Notes under the pieces: model-generated
The model's input: only the letters and a program-made list of their open reading frames with translations
Told to the model about the DNA's origin: nothing
Database searches by the model: none
Translations under genes and position numbers: made by a program
DNA from: Euphorbia lathyris
Taxonomy: Eukaryota > Streptophyta > Magnoliopsida > Malpighiales > Euphorbiaceae
Assembly (NCBI RefSeq): GCF_963576675.1
Contig: NC_088916.1
Span: 18,514,501-18,578,500 of the forward strand
Length of the DNA: 64,000 nt
Direction: 5' to 3'
Shown here: positions 1 through 11,704 of the stretch, piece after piece
Layout: each line of letters opens with the position of its first letter
How positions within the stretch are numbered: the stretch's first letter is position 1

Positions 1-514
1 AACTTTGTTTTTCGAAAAATTTTATACTATTAGACGTCTAAATTAGACGGTCATTTTAAGATCCCTGAAGTTCAAGTAAAAAAAATTCCGGTGAACGGAA
101 TCCGGGTGGGCGTTTTTTGGCGAGAAATAAAGTGCTCAGAAAATTCTTAAAAAATTTCAGAAAATGTAAAACATTATTCTAAGAAACTTTAATTCTTGGG
201 TCGAAGCGGGATTTCTTACGGTATAGTCCCAACAAATTGTTGAAGCATGTAAAATGGATAAAATTAAGGAAAAAGTTTTATTGGGACTAAACCGTAATAA
301 ATCCTGTTTCGACCCAAGAATTAAAGTTTCTTAGAATAATGTTTTACATTTTCTGGAATGTTTTTAGAATTTTCTGGGTACTTTTTTTCTCGCCGGAAAA
401 CGCCCACTGGGATTCCATTCACCGGAAATTTTTTTAATTGAGCTTCAGGGATCTTAAAATAATCGTCTAATTTAGAAGAGTCTAATAGTATAAAAAATTT
501 TGAAAAACGATGTT
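1..514. repeat. Foldback / long-TIR MITE, possibly cut by the left edge
   Basis: The stretch folds back on itself. The left arm (1-232) is the imperfect reverse complement of the right arm (281-514), with a spacer of about 48 bp. Examples are the TTAATTCTTGGGTCGA-like segment near 190 and its complement near 312, and the gtatagtcccaa / ttgggactaaac pair flanking the spacer. No open frame of interest lies inside. Such arm-only structures are typical of foldback elements and long-TIR MITEs. No target duplication can be judged because the left end may lie outside the window. Confidence 0.75.
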
Positions 515-1578
515 AGAGATGTCGGAAAAATGTATTTTAAAGAAAATAAATAAAACAATTTTCTCTACCATCTCTTTCATTTTATTTACCAATTTGTCAC
601 CTTCCCCTTTTTAATTATCATCAAAACTACGTAGTTTTGTTATGTCACACAATAAGTTCATTGTCACAACTTAAACCCTGGTCACGCTGGATCTCACTCA
701 TATATATATATATATATATATATACATATTAGTAGATTACAGAACACGTTAGGTTTCCAACTTTCTTTCCCTAACAATTTGTGATGCCTGCCTCTCTTCA
801 CTGACATCCGGTGAATGCTTCAGTCTCCAGCCACAAGTCTTTTGTTGATTTAATTTTCCACTTAAATTGTCCTTTTGCCTCTTTTTCCTGTCCATGAGAT
901 TCAGCTTCAGTCGGTTACACTCATTTATCCGAAACTGCGAGCCTAAGAAATTCTAGGAAATTAGGTATTGATTTTGAGAGACCATGAGATTCGACGGCTT
1001 TTGTACTCTGGTAGACTGTTAGTAGTTCTTTTTTCTAGGATAGTGATGCTTTCCTTTAATCTAGAACTCATGTAGTTGCTTTTAATATGCTTTATTCCTT
1101 TGGTATATAAAATAATAAATAATAGGCTATCAATCTAAACCAGGTTAATTATGGTCTTTAAATTATTTTAAATCAAAGACTAATGAACAAGATACTAATT
1201 CTATTGTTGTTTAAGTTGAATTGAATGTTTTAATTTATTTGTTATTTGGAATTGAATTTTTTTATTTTGTTTGTAAGTTTTGGATTTTAGACTTTTGATG
1301 TTATCTTGTTGAATTTGTTTTGTTAGTTTGTATTGGATTTTATTTTTTCATATGCAGTTATGCATGTTTTTATTTTCTTTTTCATTTTGTTTAGTTGAAT
1401 ATTTTTTTAGTATGAAGTTGCAAAATTAATTGGGTTAGCTAGGTTGACATGTTCAACCCGCTTTTTAAACGAATCGTGCCGAGTCGACCCATTTATTAAA
1501 TGGGTTGGGATAAATGGGTCACCTGAGTAAGTCGACACGACACGTTTACAACCCGCAAACCCATATTGACACCCCTAG
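515..1578. other. Intergenic AT-rich stretch outside the array
   Basis: I see no gene. It holds a TA dinucleotide run (about 700-725). At 1440-1577 there is a degenerate GC-richer repeat with words such as CACGACACG and mirrored ACCCATTTATTAAATGGGT, ending ACACCCCTA, which resembles common plant MITE ends. None of it recurs next to the other serpin copies, so the left border of the segmental array is probably at about 1578. Confidence 0.5.
700..725. repeat. (TA)n microsatellite
   Basis: An uninterrupted run of about 13 TA dinucleotides. Confidence 0.9.
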
Positions 1579-1678
1579 ATAAAATTGAGAGAAATCTCTT
1601 TAAAATTGTACTCAATCTCAACAACAGTAAAAAATCCTAAAATTCAGAAAAAATTTATAATCTTAAAATTCAGTGATT

Positions 1679-1996
1679 CTATAAACGAGGATTTAGAGCA
1701 ACTTCAATAAAAAGAACAGTGCTGGAAGCCTCTTCTCTGATCATAAACATAAACGGATGATTTGCTATAAAACTTCGTTGAGACGGCTCCGTAAAAGGCA
1801 CTGTGTCTCCATAACTCATTTCAAATACATTGACGGCAATTGCAATTGTGCCTTCCTCGTTTACTTCGATAGAACATTTCTGAAATCCGTTCGACACATA
1901 AAGTACTCCTAAAGTTTCAATCATCTCATCAATCTCAGCTTTCTCGCTATCAAAAGGCAAATCCAATCCGAGTTTCATGATGCTCGCACAAGCATA
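1679..1996 (-). pseudogene. Serpin C-terminal fragment, left (inverted) arm
   Basis: An open frame matches the serpin C-terminus: MKLGLDLPFDSEKAEI near its start, then the reactive-loop hinge EVNEEGTIAIAVNV, the conserved NHPFMFMIREE strand and the terminal LNPRL followed by a TAG. It lacks exon 1 and most of exon 2 and has no promoter or start of its own, so it is a fragment. The NHPF.F.IRE motif and the final NP are hallmarks of the serpin family. It is the minus-strand half of the inverted duplication. Confidence 0.9.
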
Positions 1997-2027
1997 TTTT
2001 ATGTGAGACATCAGCATATTGGAGACA

Positions 2028-2369
2028 AGCATCGTGCGAGCATGATGAAACTCGGATTGGATTTGCCTTTTGATAGCGAGAAAGCTGAGATTGATGAGAT
2101 GATTGAAACTTTAGGAGTACTTTATGTGTCGAACGGATTTCAGAAATGTTCTATCGAACGGATTTCAGAAATGTTCTATCGAAGTAAACGAGGAAAGCAC
2201 AATTGCAACTGCCGTCAATGTATTTGAAATGAGTTATGGAGACACAGTGCCTTTTACGGAGCCGTCTCAATGAAGTTTTATTGCAAATCATCCGTTTTTG
2301 TTTATGATCAGAGAAGAGGGTTCTGGCACTGTTCTTTTTATTGGAGCTGCTCTAAATCCTCGTTTATAG
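2028..2369 (+). pseudogene. Serpin C-terminal fragment, right arm, with 25-bp tandem duplication
   Basis: Plus-sense copy of the same serpin 3' end, equivalent to 30792-31104 and 49698-50010. A 25-bp segment is duplicated in tandem (2131-2155 and 2156-2180) just before the hinge region and shifts the frame. Further on, the arginine codon after the Pro-Ser-Gln triplet has become TGA (CAACGA to CAATGA). The frame would end at the TAG at 2367-2369. With the frameshift and the stop it cannot encode a reactive loop. The following 3' UTR (2370-2580) matches the other serpin loci apart from a segment shared only with the left arm. Confidence 0.9.
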
Positions 2370-2467
2370 AATCACTGAATTTTAAGATTATAAATTTTTT
2401 CTGAATTTTAGGATTTTTTACTGTTGTTGAGATTGAGTACAATTTTAAAGAGATTTCTCTCTATTTT

Positions 2468-3910
2468 ATCATTGTATTGTTCCGAGAGTATTTTAGAATT
2501 TATCGATAGAGTTGTCAAAAATGAATTCCAAATCTCTCCGAGTATTATTTACTATTCCAAGGTTTAAACCAATTTGATGTTTTTATTCTTTTATTATGAT
2601 ACATTAAGCCTTTTGACCACTTATATAGATTTACATATTGAGAGGAAAAAGGGTTTATTGCATAAAAATTGAGGACTCGATGTACAAATAAAAGAATCAT
2701 CATTAAGGACTAAATGTGTGAAACAAAAGAAAAAGAGTTTTCTTTCAGCTCCCGGTGTTCTAGGGAACTTCATTTGCTTGTATCTGTGAGCTTACTGATA
2801 TCTCTTCAAGTAGACCTTGCAATTTCGTATTCCCGGCCGTTGTGTTTGTGTTGTGTCATTTCGGGTTTATGTTAAAAAGAGTAAACCCAAATCCAATCCA
2901 AAAACTTTTATGTTACATTCGTGTTAATCTGTTCGGGTTACATGTGATTTTGTTATGCATATATATTAATGATAACTTTTAAAAATATAAGAATATATGA
3001 TAATATTTCATTTTTAAATTAGTATGTTATATGTTAAAAATAACCATAGAAAAATCCACTAATATTATATTAGAGAGTAATGTCTTGTGTTTATAACAAT
3101 TTAAGAGGTTCGAATCATGTTTGCAAGTAATAATTACAATTTTATTATATTTATTAATAAAGTAATATATAAAAACACGAGAGAATATAACAATAATTTT
3201 AGAAATTCGTGTCATTTCGTATCGTTTTTTGGTTAGCATATCAACCTTAACCCAATCCAAAAATTTGCGTGTCAGTTTCGTTCAACAAAAAATGACACAT
3301 TACTAACTAAGCTAAAATCAAACACAAGTTGCTTGTCGATTTAATGTCACGTGTAATTTTACCACCTCTAGTTTCAAGGAATGATTGTACAAACCATTGT
3401 CAAACTAGACGAGACATGTCGAGAGTTAAAACATGCGGCTTCTATTATGGGTTATTTATTCTACATTCTACAACAAAATGGAAAACGTGATATAGTTTTT
3501 GCAGCTAGCTTGTACATTACGGTAATATAGTGTTCAATGAGTCCATTCCTAAAGCAACATAGTAGATAATCCCATGTCTAAGGGTTACAAGTTGTTTTAC
3601 GCATTTCGAAGGCCCGAGAAAGGTTCTTTACGCCTCCCTTCTTCTCTTCTATGATATTTATCAATGATGAATAAGGATGGTGAATTTATAAATATATAAT
3701 TAACGAAAGAGAAACGAAAATATTTAATTGGAAGAAGTTTTTAGAAGAGGAAAAGAATTTGTAAATACAAAATTACGTTTCTTATAAGCTAGGAAAACTA
3801 CTTCTAAGAAAAGTTACAATTTGTATTAGCGAGTGAAATTACTTGAATTTGTATCCGTCTCAGGAATATTCATGTAATTACTATTACTTAAATTTGTTGA
3901 CCAGTACTAT
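2468..3910. other. Serpin downstream flank of unit 1, no gene
   Basis: It matches 31150-32137 and 50080-51175 in order, so it is part of the duplicated unit. A degenerate repeat lies at about 2830-3370, ending in words like TTTTACCACCTCTAG, probably an old MITE present in all three units. About 180 bp here (about 3652-3832) are missing from unit 3. Short open frames in this stretch are not conserved between the copies. Confidence 0.6.
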
Positions 3911-4829
3911 TGTGGGAATTTGACTAAGGAATATATTATTCAATAAGAAGTCTTTTGGTAAGGAAAGAAAGATGGAGGACCTAGTTAATTAAATAATTAA
4001 AATTAATTAATTAAATTAATTATTGAATTAAATAAAAAAATTCTAAAAAAATATTTATGCTCAAACCAATTTGGGCCGGATAGATTGGTCGTGTGTGTGC
4101 ATATGGTGGCCAAAAGTCAAACAAACATCATATATGTCCTTATGCTTCCACAAGAATGTATACCTCTTGGAGTACATTCTAATAGTATGAAATACCACCA
4201 TTCCTTTAAGTGACAAAATTCATATATGAGATTACTTTCACATATTTAACATATTTACTCAACCTAGTACATATCTAGACTGATTTTGTGTGACCTTCCC
4301 AAAATACCTTTAATATATATAACACTTATAAATTTTTTAGGCTTTCGTCTTTCTCCCTCTCGTCCGACTTCGCAGATTTCGCAATATGCGATGTCTACGA
4401 AGATAATGTTTGATTTACTAGATGATTTTAATTCGCAGATTTCGCAATATGCGAAGTCTGCGAAGATAAAAGATGTGTTTTTAAGCATTTTTATCTTCGC
4501 ATATTACAAAATATGCGAAGTGCTAAATAACAAAAAAAAAGGCATAACAACAAGAGATTCTAACATTAAAATCGTAACATTATCAAAATTTACAACAATG
4601 CCACAATAACAACATTAAAATCATAACATTATCAAAATTTACAGCAAGATTGCCACAATAAACTCCTAACAAATCATTTCAAAGTAAATGTGACGAATTT
4701 TGATGGGAATTTCTCCCTGTATCAGAAGGAAAGTTATCTCCTCTACATCTTAGTACACCGCTTTCCTGAAAGGGATGTTATGTATTCAACCACCTTCAGA
4801 AAAATTTAATCGTGTTAGGAAAATAAAAG
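3911..4829. other. AT-rich flank with palindromic CTTCGC motifs, possible LTR remnant
   Basis: The stretch has an AATTAATT-rich block (3990-4030), a TATA-like TATATATAAC at about 4314, and then a cluster of short palindromic motifs built from CTTCGCAG / GCGAAGTC words (4367-4520). A roughly 50-bp unit is tandemly duplicated at about 4563-4665. The same order recurs at 51180-51890, with about 220 bp deleted there. It could be the LTR and leader of the adjacent gypsy fragment, but I see no second LTR, so this is weak. Confidence 0.35.
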
Positions 4830-4837
4830 ACGTTTTG

Positions 4838-4992
4838 GCTTCGCGAAAAGATGATTTTGCGAAGTCTGCGAATAGAAATGTGCAAGGAAGATGATGATTT
4901 TGCTTCGCGAAAAGAGGATTTCGCGAAGTCTGCAAGGAGTAATGTGACGATTTTACTTCGCAAAAACGAATTACAAGAAGTCTGCGAAGGGA
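4838..4992 (+). repeat. Threefold tandem repeat with CTTCGCGAA/TTCGCGAAG palindromes (unit 1)
   Basis: Three successive units of about 50-65 bp each start with a TTTT(G)CTTCGCGAAAA-type word and end with a GCGAAGTCTGC-type word, so each can form a small hairpin. They sit directly before the gypsy integrase frame. The same repeats occur at 37117-37275 and 51899-52055. Confidence 0.7.
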
Positions 4993-4998
4993 AAAATC

Positions 4999-6424
4999 AT
5001 GGAGTATCTGTTGAACCCAGGAAGACAAGTACCTTATTCCTTCAAGATTAGAGCATTGAACTTCTTATTGATGGAAGGTGACTTGTACCGCAAAAATGTA
5101 GATGGACTTTTGCTGAAATGCTTAGGATTTCCAGACAACATGGAAGTTATGAAACAAGTCCATAAAGGAGTATGTGGAGCTCATCAGGCAGGCATCAAGA
5201 TGAAGTGGCTCATAAGGAGACATGGATACTTCTGGCCATTTATGTTGAAGGATTGTATGTCTTATGCAAAAGGATGCCGCCAATATCAAAGATATGGGTA
5301 GATTCAAAGAGTCCATGCAGATGAGATGCACGCAGTCGTCAAGCCATGACCCTTCAGAGGATGGGCAATTGATTTGATAGGGAAAATTTATCCCGCATCA
5401 TCAAAAGGGCACAGCTTTATGATCGTGACAATAGACTACTTCACAAAATGGGTGGAGGCCTTACCAATGAAGAAAGTGGACCAGATAGATGTTGTGAAGT
5501 TCATCAAGGAGAACATCATTCACATGTATGGGATCCTCAGTCAATTACTACAGACCAAGGAACCATGTTCACTAGAGAAGAGATGAAGGACTTCATGGAA
5601 GATTATGGAATCAAGTTGTTGCACTCTACCCCTCATTATCCACAAGCTAATGGTCAAGCCAAGGCTTCCAACAAAGTTCTCATCAACATCCTTGAAAAGA
5701 TGATCGAAGATAATCCCAGGGAATGGCATGTCTTACTTTCAGTAACTTTATGGGCACACAGAACATAAAAAATGAGTGCCACAGGCGTCAGTCCTTTCTC
5801 GTTAACATATGGACATGATGTCATGCTTCCTTTGGAGGTAGTAGTGCCGTCCTTCAGAGTAGCCAGACAAAATGAACTCACTCTAGTAGAATACACAGAA
5901 GCTATATGATGATGGAACTTGAAGAGTCTGATGAAACCAGAATGCAAGCACTTGATCGAATGATCTCCCAGAAAAAGAAAGTAACTAGAGCATACAATAA
6001 GAGAGTGAAGAAAAAGACCTTTGTAGAAGGGGACATGGTTTGGAAACTCATCTTACCAGTTGGGAGTAAAGATAGAGCATATGGAAAATGGTCTCCAAAT
6101 TGGGAAGGACCATTCAAAGTCTTCCAAGTTCTAAAAGGAAACTCTTATTGGTTAGCCAACTTGCAAGGGGAGCCATATAAGAGGGTTCCTCAATGGAAAG
6201 TACCTCAAGAAATTCTATCCCATCCTTTGGGAACTGAGGGAGCATCAGCCGTAGGATATAAGCAATATGTATTTGATGTAACACAAAGCAATTTTAATTT
6301 GAAAATTATAAAGCTGGCTTATAGCCGCTATTCTGTTTGCAATAAAATAATAGAAGGCCACAAGGCCGCAATTTATTCATCAAGCAATGTCTATCAAGTC
6401 TATCTAACAAATAAAACTCTTTGA
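4999..6424 (+). pseudogene. Ty3/gypsy integrase fragment, unit 1
   Basis: Remnant of a Ty3/gypsy pol, integrase portion only. It begins with the HHCC zinc-binding region (VHKGVCGAHQAG ... RRHGYFWP ... DCMSYAKGCRQYQ, the last Cys changed to Tyr). Next come the catalytic-core pieces with AIDLIG and, in another frame, ITTDQGT, and then the C-terminal region with GDMVWKL and KWSPNWEGPFKV. It is dead: a TAG at about 5299, a TGA at about 5349, a frameshift near 5530, a TAA near 5766 and another shift near 5905. The glutamate expected in the core motif NGQAEASNK is lysine here. No gag, protease or RT is visible. Units 2 and 3 carry the same fragment with several shared lesions, so it was already broken before the segment was duplicated. 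Confidence 0.9.
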
Positions 6425-6905
6425 GGAGAATTTACCTTCCCATTGTTGGAATCATGTTGATTTTCTCCATTGAATTGATTGATTCGGCTTCTGCTCCTTG
6501 GCACCGGAAAACCCATTGTTAGAATAAGGATTGGTAGTGCACCGATGTCCACAACAACTTTATTGACAACTTGAATTAGTGATGCACTCAAAAGCAACTT
6601 GTGGGCACCTTGATTAAAGGAAACCGATCAATGATTGATCTGACCTTTAATCCTTCCCATCGGGAAACCTTTTGTCAGAATAGGTAATGGTTGTGTACTT
6701 ATGTTCAGAGGCCTCTACTTATTGGCACCGACAAACCCTTCGTGAGAACAGGGACTGGTTATGGACTTATGTTCAAGAGCTCTAATACAACGTATAAGCA
6801 AGCCGAATGATGGAAACTTGGTTAACAGGAGTTGGTGATGCATGTACAACTTGTTAGCACCGTGATTAAAGGAACCCGATCAATGATTGATCCGTCCTCT
6901 AATTT
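6425..6905. repeat. Degenerate tandem repeat after the gypsy fragment (unit 1)
   Basis: Two imperfect copies of a unit of about 240 bp, recognisable by GATTAAAGGAAMCCGATCAA and by the GGCACCG...AAACCC words. It may be the 3' UTR or LTR part of the gypsy element. The same sequence follows the integrase in units 2 and 3. Confidence 0.55.
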
Positions 6906-7395
6906 CGGATACTAGCAAGCTTTTCCGTCATAATAGGGACTGTATGTAATAATATATACAACAGCCCCAAGGACGACTTCATCAAAAATCAGCAGTCTGC
7001 AATTGAGAGGGAACAACCTGCAATTTGTAAAAAAAAACAATATTGTTGATGATTGAAATTTCAGCCGTTTGTGTGGATGATTCTTCGGGACAAGCTTCCT
7101 GAAATGCTCAAGCCTTTTCTCTCTCATCAAAGTGTAAATAATTCCTTGAAATACATAAGACCTAAAATTCCTTAGCTCCTCCTTCATCAATTCTTCACAA
7201 ACCTTCAAAGCATCGAAATATTTCTCCTCCATCAGACTCCTTCTCTTCCTTACATTTATCCATTGCTGATTCTATTCTTTTCATCACATCATTCAATGCA
7301 TATCCTAATTCAGAACCCGTCATTCCATATGATAGCCTTCAACACCAAAAGGATATTTCTGGAAAAAAGCATCACTCAAAAATCTTTCTAGCAGG
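6906..7395 (-). pseudogene. Plastid-type TPR protein pseudogene, 3' part (unit 1)
   Basis: On the minus strand the frame MEEKYFDALKVCEELMKEEL, followed by FRSYVFQGIIYTLMREK and KLVPKNHP, resembles the C-terminal half of plant chloroplast-targeted tetratricopeptide-like proteins. That family has a characteristic (F)RPY.CQGIIYTLL...LVPKNHPY stretch; I recognise it from memory and have not aligned it. Pieces expected between these blocks are missing, and the frame is shifted relative to the upstream exon. It continues upstream at 12986-13105 beyond the LINE that split it. Equivalent remnants are at 39297-39700 and 62470-62870. Confidence 0.65.
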
Positions 7396-7558
7396 TTTTT
7401 TTATTAAAGATTGGTTAGCGAGGAAGGGTAAGCGGCGGACATCCCAGCTATGCTGGCACCCCCACCATAGACCCAAAAAAGCCCCGAACCAAATTTATTA
7501 AAAGAGTAAATATATGTCATAATACAAAAAGAAAAAAGAATAAAATGAAGCAAAAGAA

Positions 7559-8863
7559 TTAGGAAAAGCGATAAACGCAACGTCCTACACGATCATGAAA
7601 AAAGACCGATCCATAAAAATCTGGGACAACATCCCACCAAGTCGAAGCTGTTGCCGTCCGTCCATAATTTGCAAGCGAATCCGCAACATGATTTCCTTCA
7701 CAAAAAATATGAGACACCACAAAAGCCAAAGAATCAACCTGATTTAAACAATTGAACCATTTTTGTCTAAGCAACCAAGGGACCGAACAAGATTTAGATT
7801 TGAACATCTGCACAACATACATTGAGTCGCTTTCAAGCCAAATTTTCCGCCAACCTTTGCTGATAGCCATGTCAATGGCGTAAATAGCAGCAGATAGTTC
7901 AGCAAGATAAGCAAAGGAACTTTCAATCGGAAAGGCAAAAGCACCAAGGCACATGCCAGTATGCGAGCGATAAATACCTCCGCAACCCGCAGGACCAGGA
8001 GCACCCATGACAGACGCATCAGTATTGATCTTAATCCAATCCCTCGGAGGTGGTTGCCAAAAAATCGGAGTAATATGCGGATCCTTAGTAAGACGCTTTT
8101 CAATCCCGACCTCACCTAAGATTTGAAGTTCAACTTTCGAATTCCAAACGGAGCCCCGTCCAGTGTGAGCAGATTCACGAACAGCTCCCCAAATCCGTCT
8201 CAGCGTGATGGAAGTATCAACCCTCTCATCCTCAAAAATGGACCTATTACGAGCAAGCCATAGAGCCCAAATTGTATTAACAATTGTAGTCGCCCATAAA
8301 TCAGCGATTTGAGTACTGAAACGTTGAATAACAGCATGATCAACTAGATTCTTAAGAGTCGAGTCTGTGTTAATTCGTCTTCCAAACAATGAGCTAACAC
8401 CATGCCAAATAAATTTGGAAAACCGACAGGAGACAAAAAGGTGGTCCAACATTTCAGAATCTAACAAGCACAAACTGCAATGAGAAACAACTTGACAGCC
8501 GCGCAACTGAAGCAGATCATGTGTTGGCAAATACCCAAGATAAGCCCGCCATCCAATAAGCGAGTGTGCAGGAGGAACACTCTGGCACCTTAAAAAACGA
8601 CTCCAAGGCTGTTGAGTAGGAGGAGATCTAAGCCAAGCGTATAAGAGCTTAACAGTTAAAACCCCACTCGTAGTAGGCTTCCAAACACAAATATCAACAT
8701 CGTCCCTACCCCGCCTAATATTCCGCAATCTATTCTCCACATCCGCAGGTAACACGGGCAGATTGTGCCAATTATTACCATCCAAATAATCCTCCACCAA
8801 ATCAAAACAACAACGCTGTTGACTAGCAGATAAGCCAACCTGTGCAGCCAGTGAAGGACGCAT
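7559..8863 (-). pseudogene. LINE ORF2, zinc-binding and RNase H part
   Basis: An open stretch of 434 codons. Its first half has the reverse-transcriptase-associated zinc-binding region (WRAYLGYLPTHDLL, then C..C with HLFVSCRFSKFIW). The second half is a plant-type RNase H: INTDASV with the first Asp, a glutamate in LAELSAAIYAI, the third Asp in WLESDSMYVVQ, and HIFCEGNHVADSLAN at the end. The RNase H would remove the RNA strand during target-primed reverse transcription. It is separated from the RT part by stops between about 8864 and 9118. Its length and motif order fit plant L1 elements. Confidence 0.9.
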
Positions 8864-9118
8864 CCAGGCCCCATTCCAAAAATTAAGTTCAGAGTGCTGA
8901 CCAATCCACTAAAAACAGTGATGCTCAACTTCAGAATAAATGGATTTTATCAAGCCCCAAATAGAAGAATTCATGATATAATGTCGTGATTGTCCCGCTT
9001 TATTGAGAAAACGAGTACTAAGTAAGTTAAAGCAGAGAGACTTTTCTTGAAGAAGACCCCAAGCCATCTTTCCATTCAACGCTTTGTTTAGAATAGATAG
9101 ATTCTTGATTCCAAGACC

Positions 9119-10711
9119 TCAATCCTTGAAGTTTTGACAACAAATTTTCCAAGGGATAGTGACAAGCTTCTTGCAATTAATGGACCCAGACCAAATAAAA
9201 TTCCTCATATGCCTAGTCATACGTGTAAGCAGCGCAGAGGGCCACTTATAAATGCTAAAAGAGTGAATAAAGCTACCAGTAATTACAGAATTTACCAGAG
9301 CCACTCTCCCAGCCATAGACAAACAATGCCCTTTCCATTTAGCAAAGTGAGTAAGCACCCTATCCATCAAACTAGTCAGATGTCGTGTCTTTGGTAAACC
9401 AAAAAACAAAGGGACTCCAAGATAGCGAAATGGAACAGACCCTTGACGAATACCAATAATATCAGCAAGACGATTACCACGTCTAGAAGAAACAAAGGAG
9501 CCCAGAAATAATTCAGATTTGTTCCAACTAACACACTGACCCGAGATAGATCCATACAACTCAAATACACCTTTAATAACAGCTAGATTACCCGAAGAGG
9601 CCCTGCAGAAGAGAAGAATGTCATCAGCATAAAATAAATAAGTCGGAAACACCTTTGCAGAAGTATATTGCATTGGAGCAAGTCGCCCAGTATCCACGAG
9701 GTGAAGCAACCAACGACTAAGAAAGTCCTCGGCAATACCAAACAATATAGGAGACAGTGGATCGCCTTGTCGAACCCCTCTTGAACATCTGAAATATCCA
9801 CTAATGGCTCCATTGTTCAAAATTGAAATCTGAGATGCAGATAAAACATTCAGAATCCAGTCTCTGAATTGAATAGAGAAACCAAAAGCGTCCATCACGG
9901 CAAGTAAAAAATTCCAAATTAAAGTGTCAAGAGCTTCCCTGATGTCAACCTTCAAGGCTAAGTTCCCTCCAAAAAACTTTTTACGAAGCATATTAGTGCC
10001 TTCAGAAGCAAGCGAAATGCATTGGTGAATACTTCGTCCAGGAATAAATCCAAATTGATTCTGAGAAACAATGCGAGATGCAATAGAAGCGAGTCTATCA
10101 GCCAAAATTTTTGCAATTATTTTATAACTAAAGTTGCTCATTGCAATAGGCCTATACTGATCAAGAGATATCGCACCCTCCACCTTCGGGATAAGGACCA
10201 TAATACTGGAGCACAGGCCAGGATGTATCATGCCACTCATAAAGAAGCTTTTGACAACAGCAAACACATCAGCACCAACAATATCCTAAAAAGACTGAAA
10301 AAAGACCCTAGAAAACCCATCAGGTCCAGGAGAACTACTGCTATCCATTGCAAAGACTGCCATACGAACTTCATTCATATCCGGACAATGAGTAAGCAAA
10401 TCATTATCCAAGTCAGAGACAAGATGTGGAACAACCTCATAAACTAGATCATAATTCTGCGGTAAGACCTCGTCATTTTTAAAAAGATTTGAATAAAATT
10501 CAGCAATATGTGTCCCAATTTGATTCAGATTAAAGACCAGCTCATCCTCAATTTGAAGAACCGAAATCCCAGAGGCAGCAGCTCGAATAGATGCCATACG
10601 ATGGAAGAAGCTAGTATTTCGATCTCCCTCCTTAAGCAATCTAACTCTGCTCTTGTCACGCAAAAAAAACCTCCTTTCTATGCAAAATATTATCCAAGTG
10701 TGCATGAGCAT
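9119..10711 (-). pseudogene. LINE ORF2, reverse transcriptase part
   Basis: Two overlapping frame segments (10711-10286, then 10267-9119) together cover the RT. Visible motifs are DQYRPIAMSNFSYKIIAKIL, GFIPGRSIHQC, the RQGDPLSPILF block and FYADDILLF, the catalytic YADD box. The upstream segment carries the linker between endonuclease and RT with SSSPGPDGF. A frameshift or stop near 10275 separates the two pieces. The expected aspartate block 'DIREALDTLIWNF' has AL where functional elements usually have AYD/SFD-type residues, which suggests decay. Confidence 0.9.
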
Positions 10712-11629
10712 TCATCTCCTCATGATGTAGTTCAAGAGTAAACCCATTCTCAGAGATTTCTGCCTGCACACGGGCCAGATCCGTCTCAGCATCAGTGAGA
10801 CACATATCAATGTTACCAAAAACCACTTTATTCCAGTGACGGAGCACCGGCCGAAGTCGCCTGAGTTTATCACATAAAGCTTGCATATGAGGTAAGCTAG
10901 GATGCAGCCCATTCCAAAAATCAGCAATCACCTCCCTAATCCCCGGATGCAGAATCCACATAGACTGAAATCTGAATCTAGAGATAGGGCGATTCCCTTT
11001 GGAGCAGCTAAACATCAAAGGGCAATGGTCAGAGTGATGTCGCGGCAAAGCCAAACTGCAAATTGATTCCCAGAAGTCCGAGAATAAAGCAGATAATAAA
11101 ACTCTATCCAGCCGACATTCAACCCGCGCAGAGCCAGACCTACCATTAGACCAAGTAAGAAGGCCCCATGAGTAGGACCATCAACAAAAGAACCAGAATC
11201 AATAAAATCACGAAACTCCCTACAAGGACGCAAAGCAGGAGCCTGTCCCGATTTCTCATGAGATCCAAGGACATAATTAAAATCTCCAAGAAGCACCCAA
11301 TGCCCATTCAACCTATTTTGATGAGCCAAAATATCATCAAACATAGTGACACGTCTATTTGCCCAAATGCTCCCGTAAACAAAGCAGACAAAAGTATTTA
11401 AATTAGACAAACTCAGAATAACAAATTGTTCATGTCTGAAACAAATATTAGTAACCATGGAAGAATTAATATTTGCAAAAACCCATAGAGTTGGAAGCTC
11501 CTTATTGTTTAGAGCAATTAAAGACAAACCAAGCCTTCTCCAGAAGGCCTCATTAACAGAACAGAACTCCACCATAGGCTCAGCTAAACAAAGAAAATCT
11601 GGTTTATGAAGAGAACACAAATGATGCAA
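10656..11629 (-). pseudogene. LINE ORF2, endonuclease part
   Basis: The AP-like endonuclease is recognisable from FLCLAEPMVEF (the catalytic Glu segment), VCFVYGS, WVLLGDFNYVL (the GDFN motif) and, in a shifted frame, PRHHSDHCPLMF (the SDH catalytic motif). The domain breaks at about 11050-11110, where the frame changes, so EN is split over two frames. It would nick the target DNA in an active element. Upstream it is separated from ORF1 by about 75 bp. Confidence 0.85.
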
Positions 11630-11704
11630 GTAACCCTAAGTATCCCTATTTAGAATACCCCTACAATTCCAGTAAAGAAAGATCATTTAAAACGGACCGG
11701 AGGT

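Larger units (their letters stand above)
1579..2467. repeat. Inverted duplication of a serpin 3' end
   Basis: Two arms of about 430 bp lie head to head: 1579-1996 (minus-sense serpin) and 2028-2467 (plus-sense serpin), separated by a spacer of about 31 bp. Each arm holds the last ~110 codons of serpin exon 2 plus about 100 bp of 3' UTR. The arms share changes that are absent from the other two serpin loci (Met-Ile-Glu-Thr instead of Met-Val-Glu, Tyr-Gly-Asp-Thr instead of Tyr-Gly-Ile-Thr, and a UTR segment after the stop codon). One arm was therefore copied from the other after this locus separated from the others. A transcript across it would form a long hairpin. Confidence 0.9.

Noticed and set aside
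4264..4609. Overlapping frames on both strands around the CTTCGCAG palindromes
   Set aside because: Both follow from palindromic repeats (the ADFAYCEICE type of translation on either strand) and are disrupted in unit 3.
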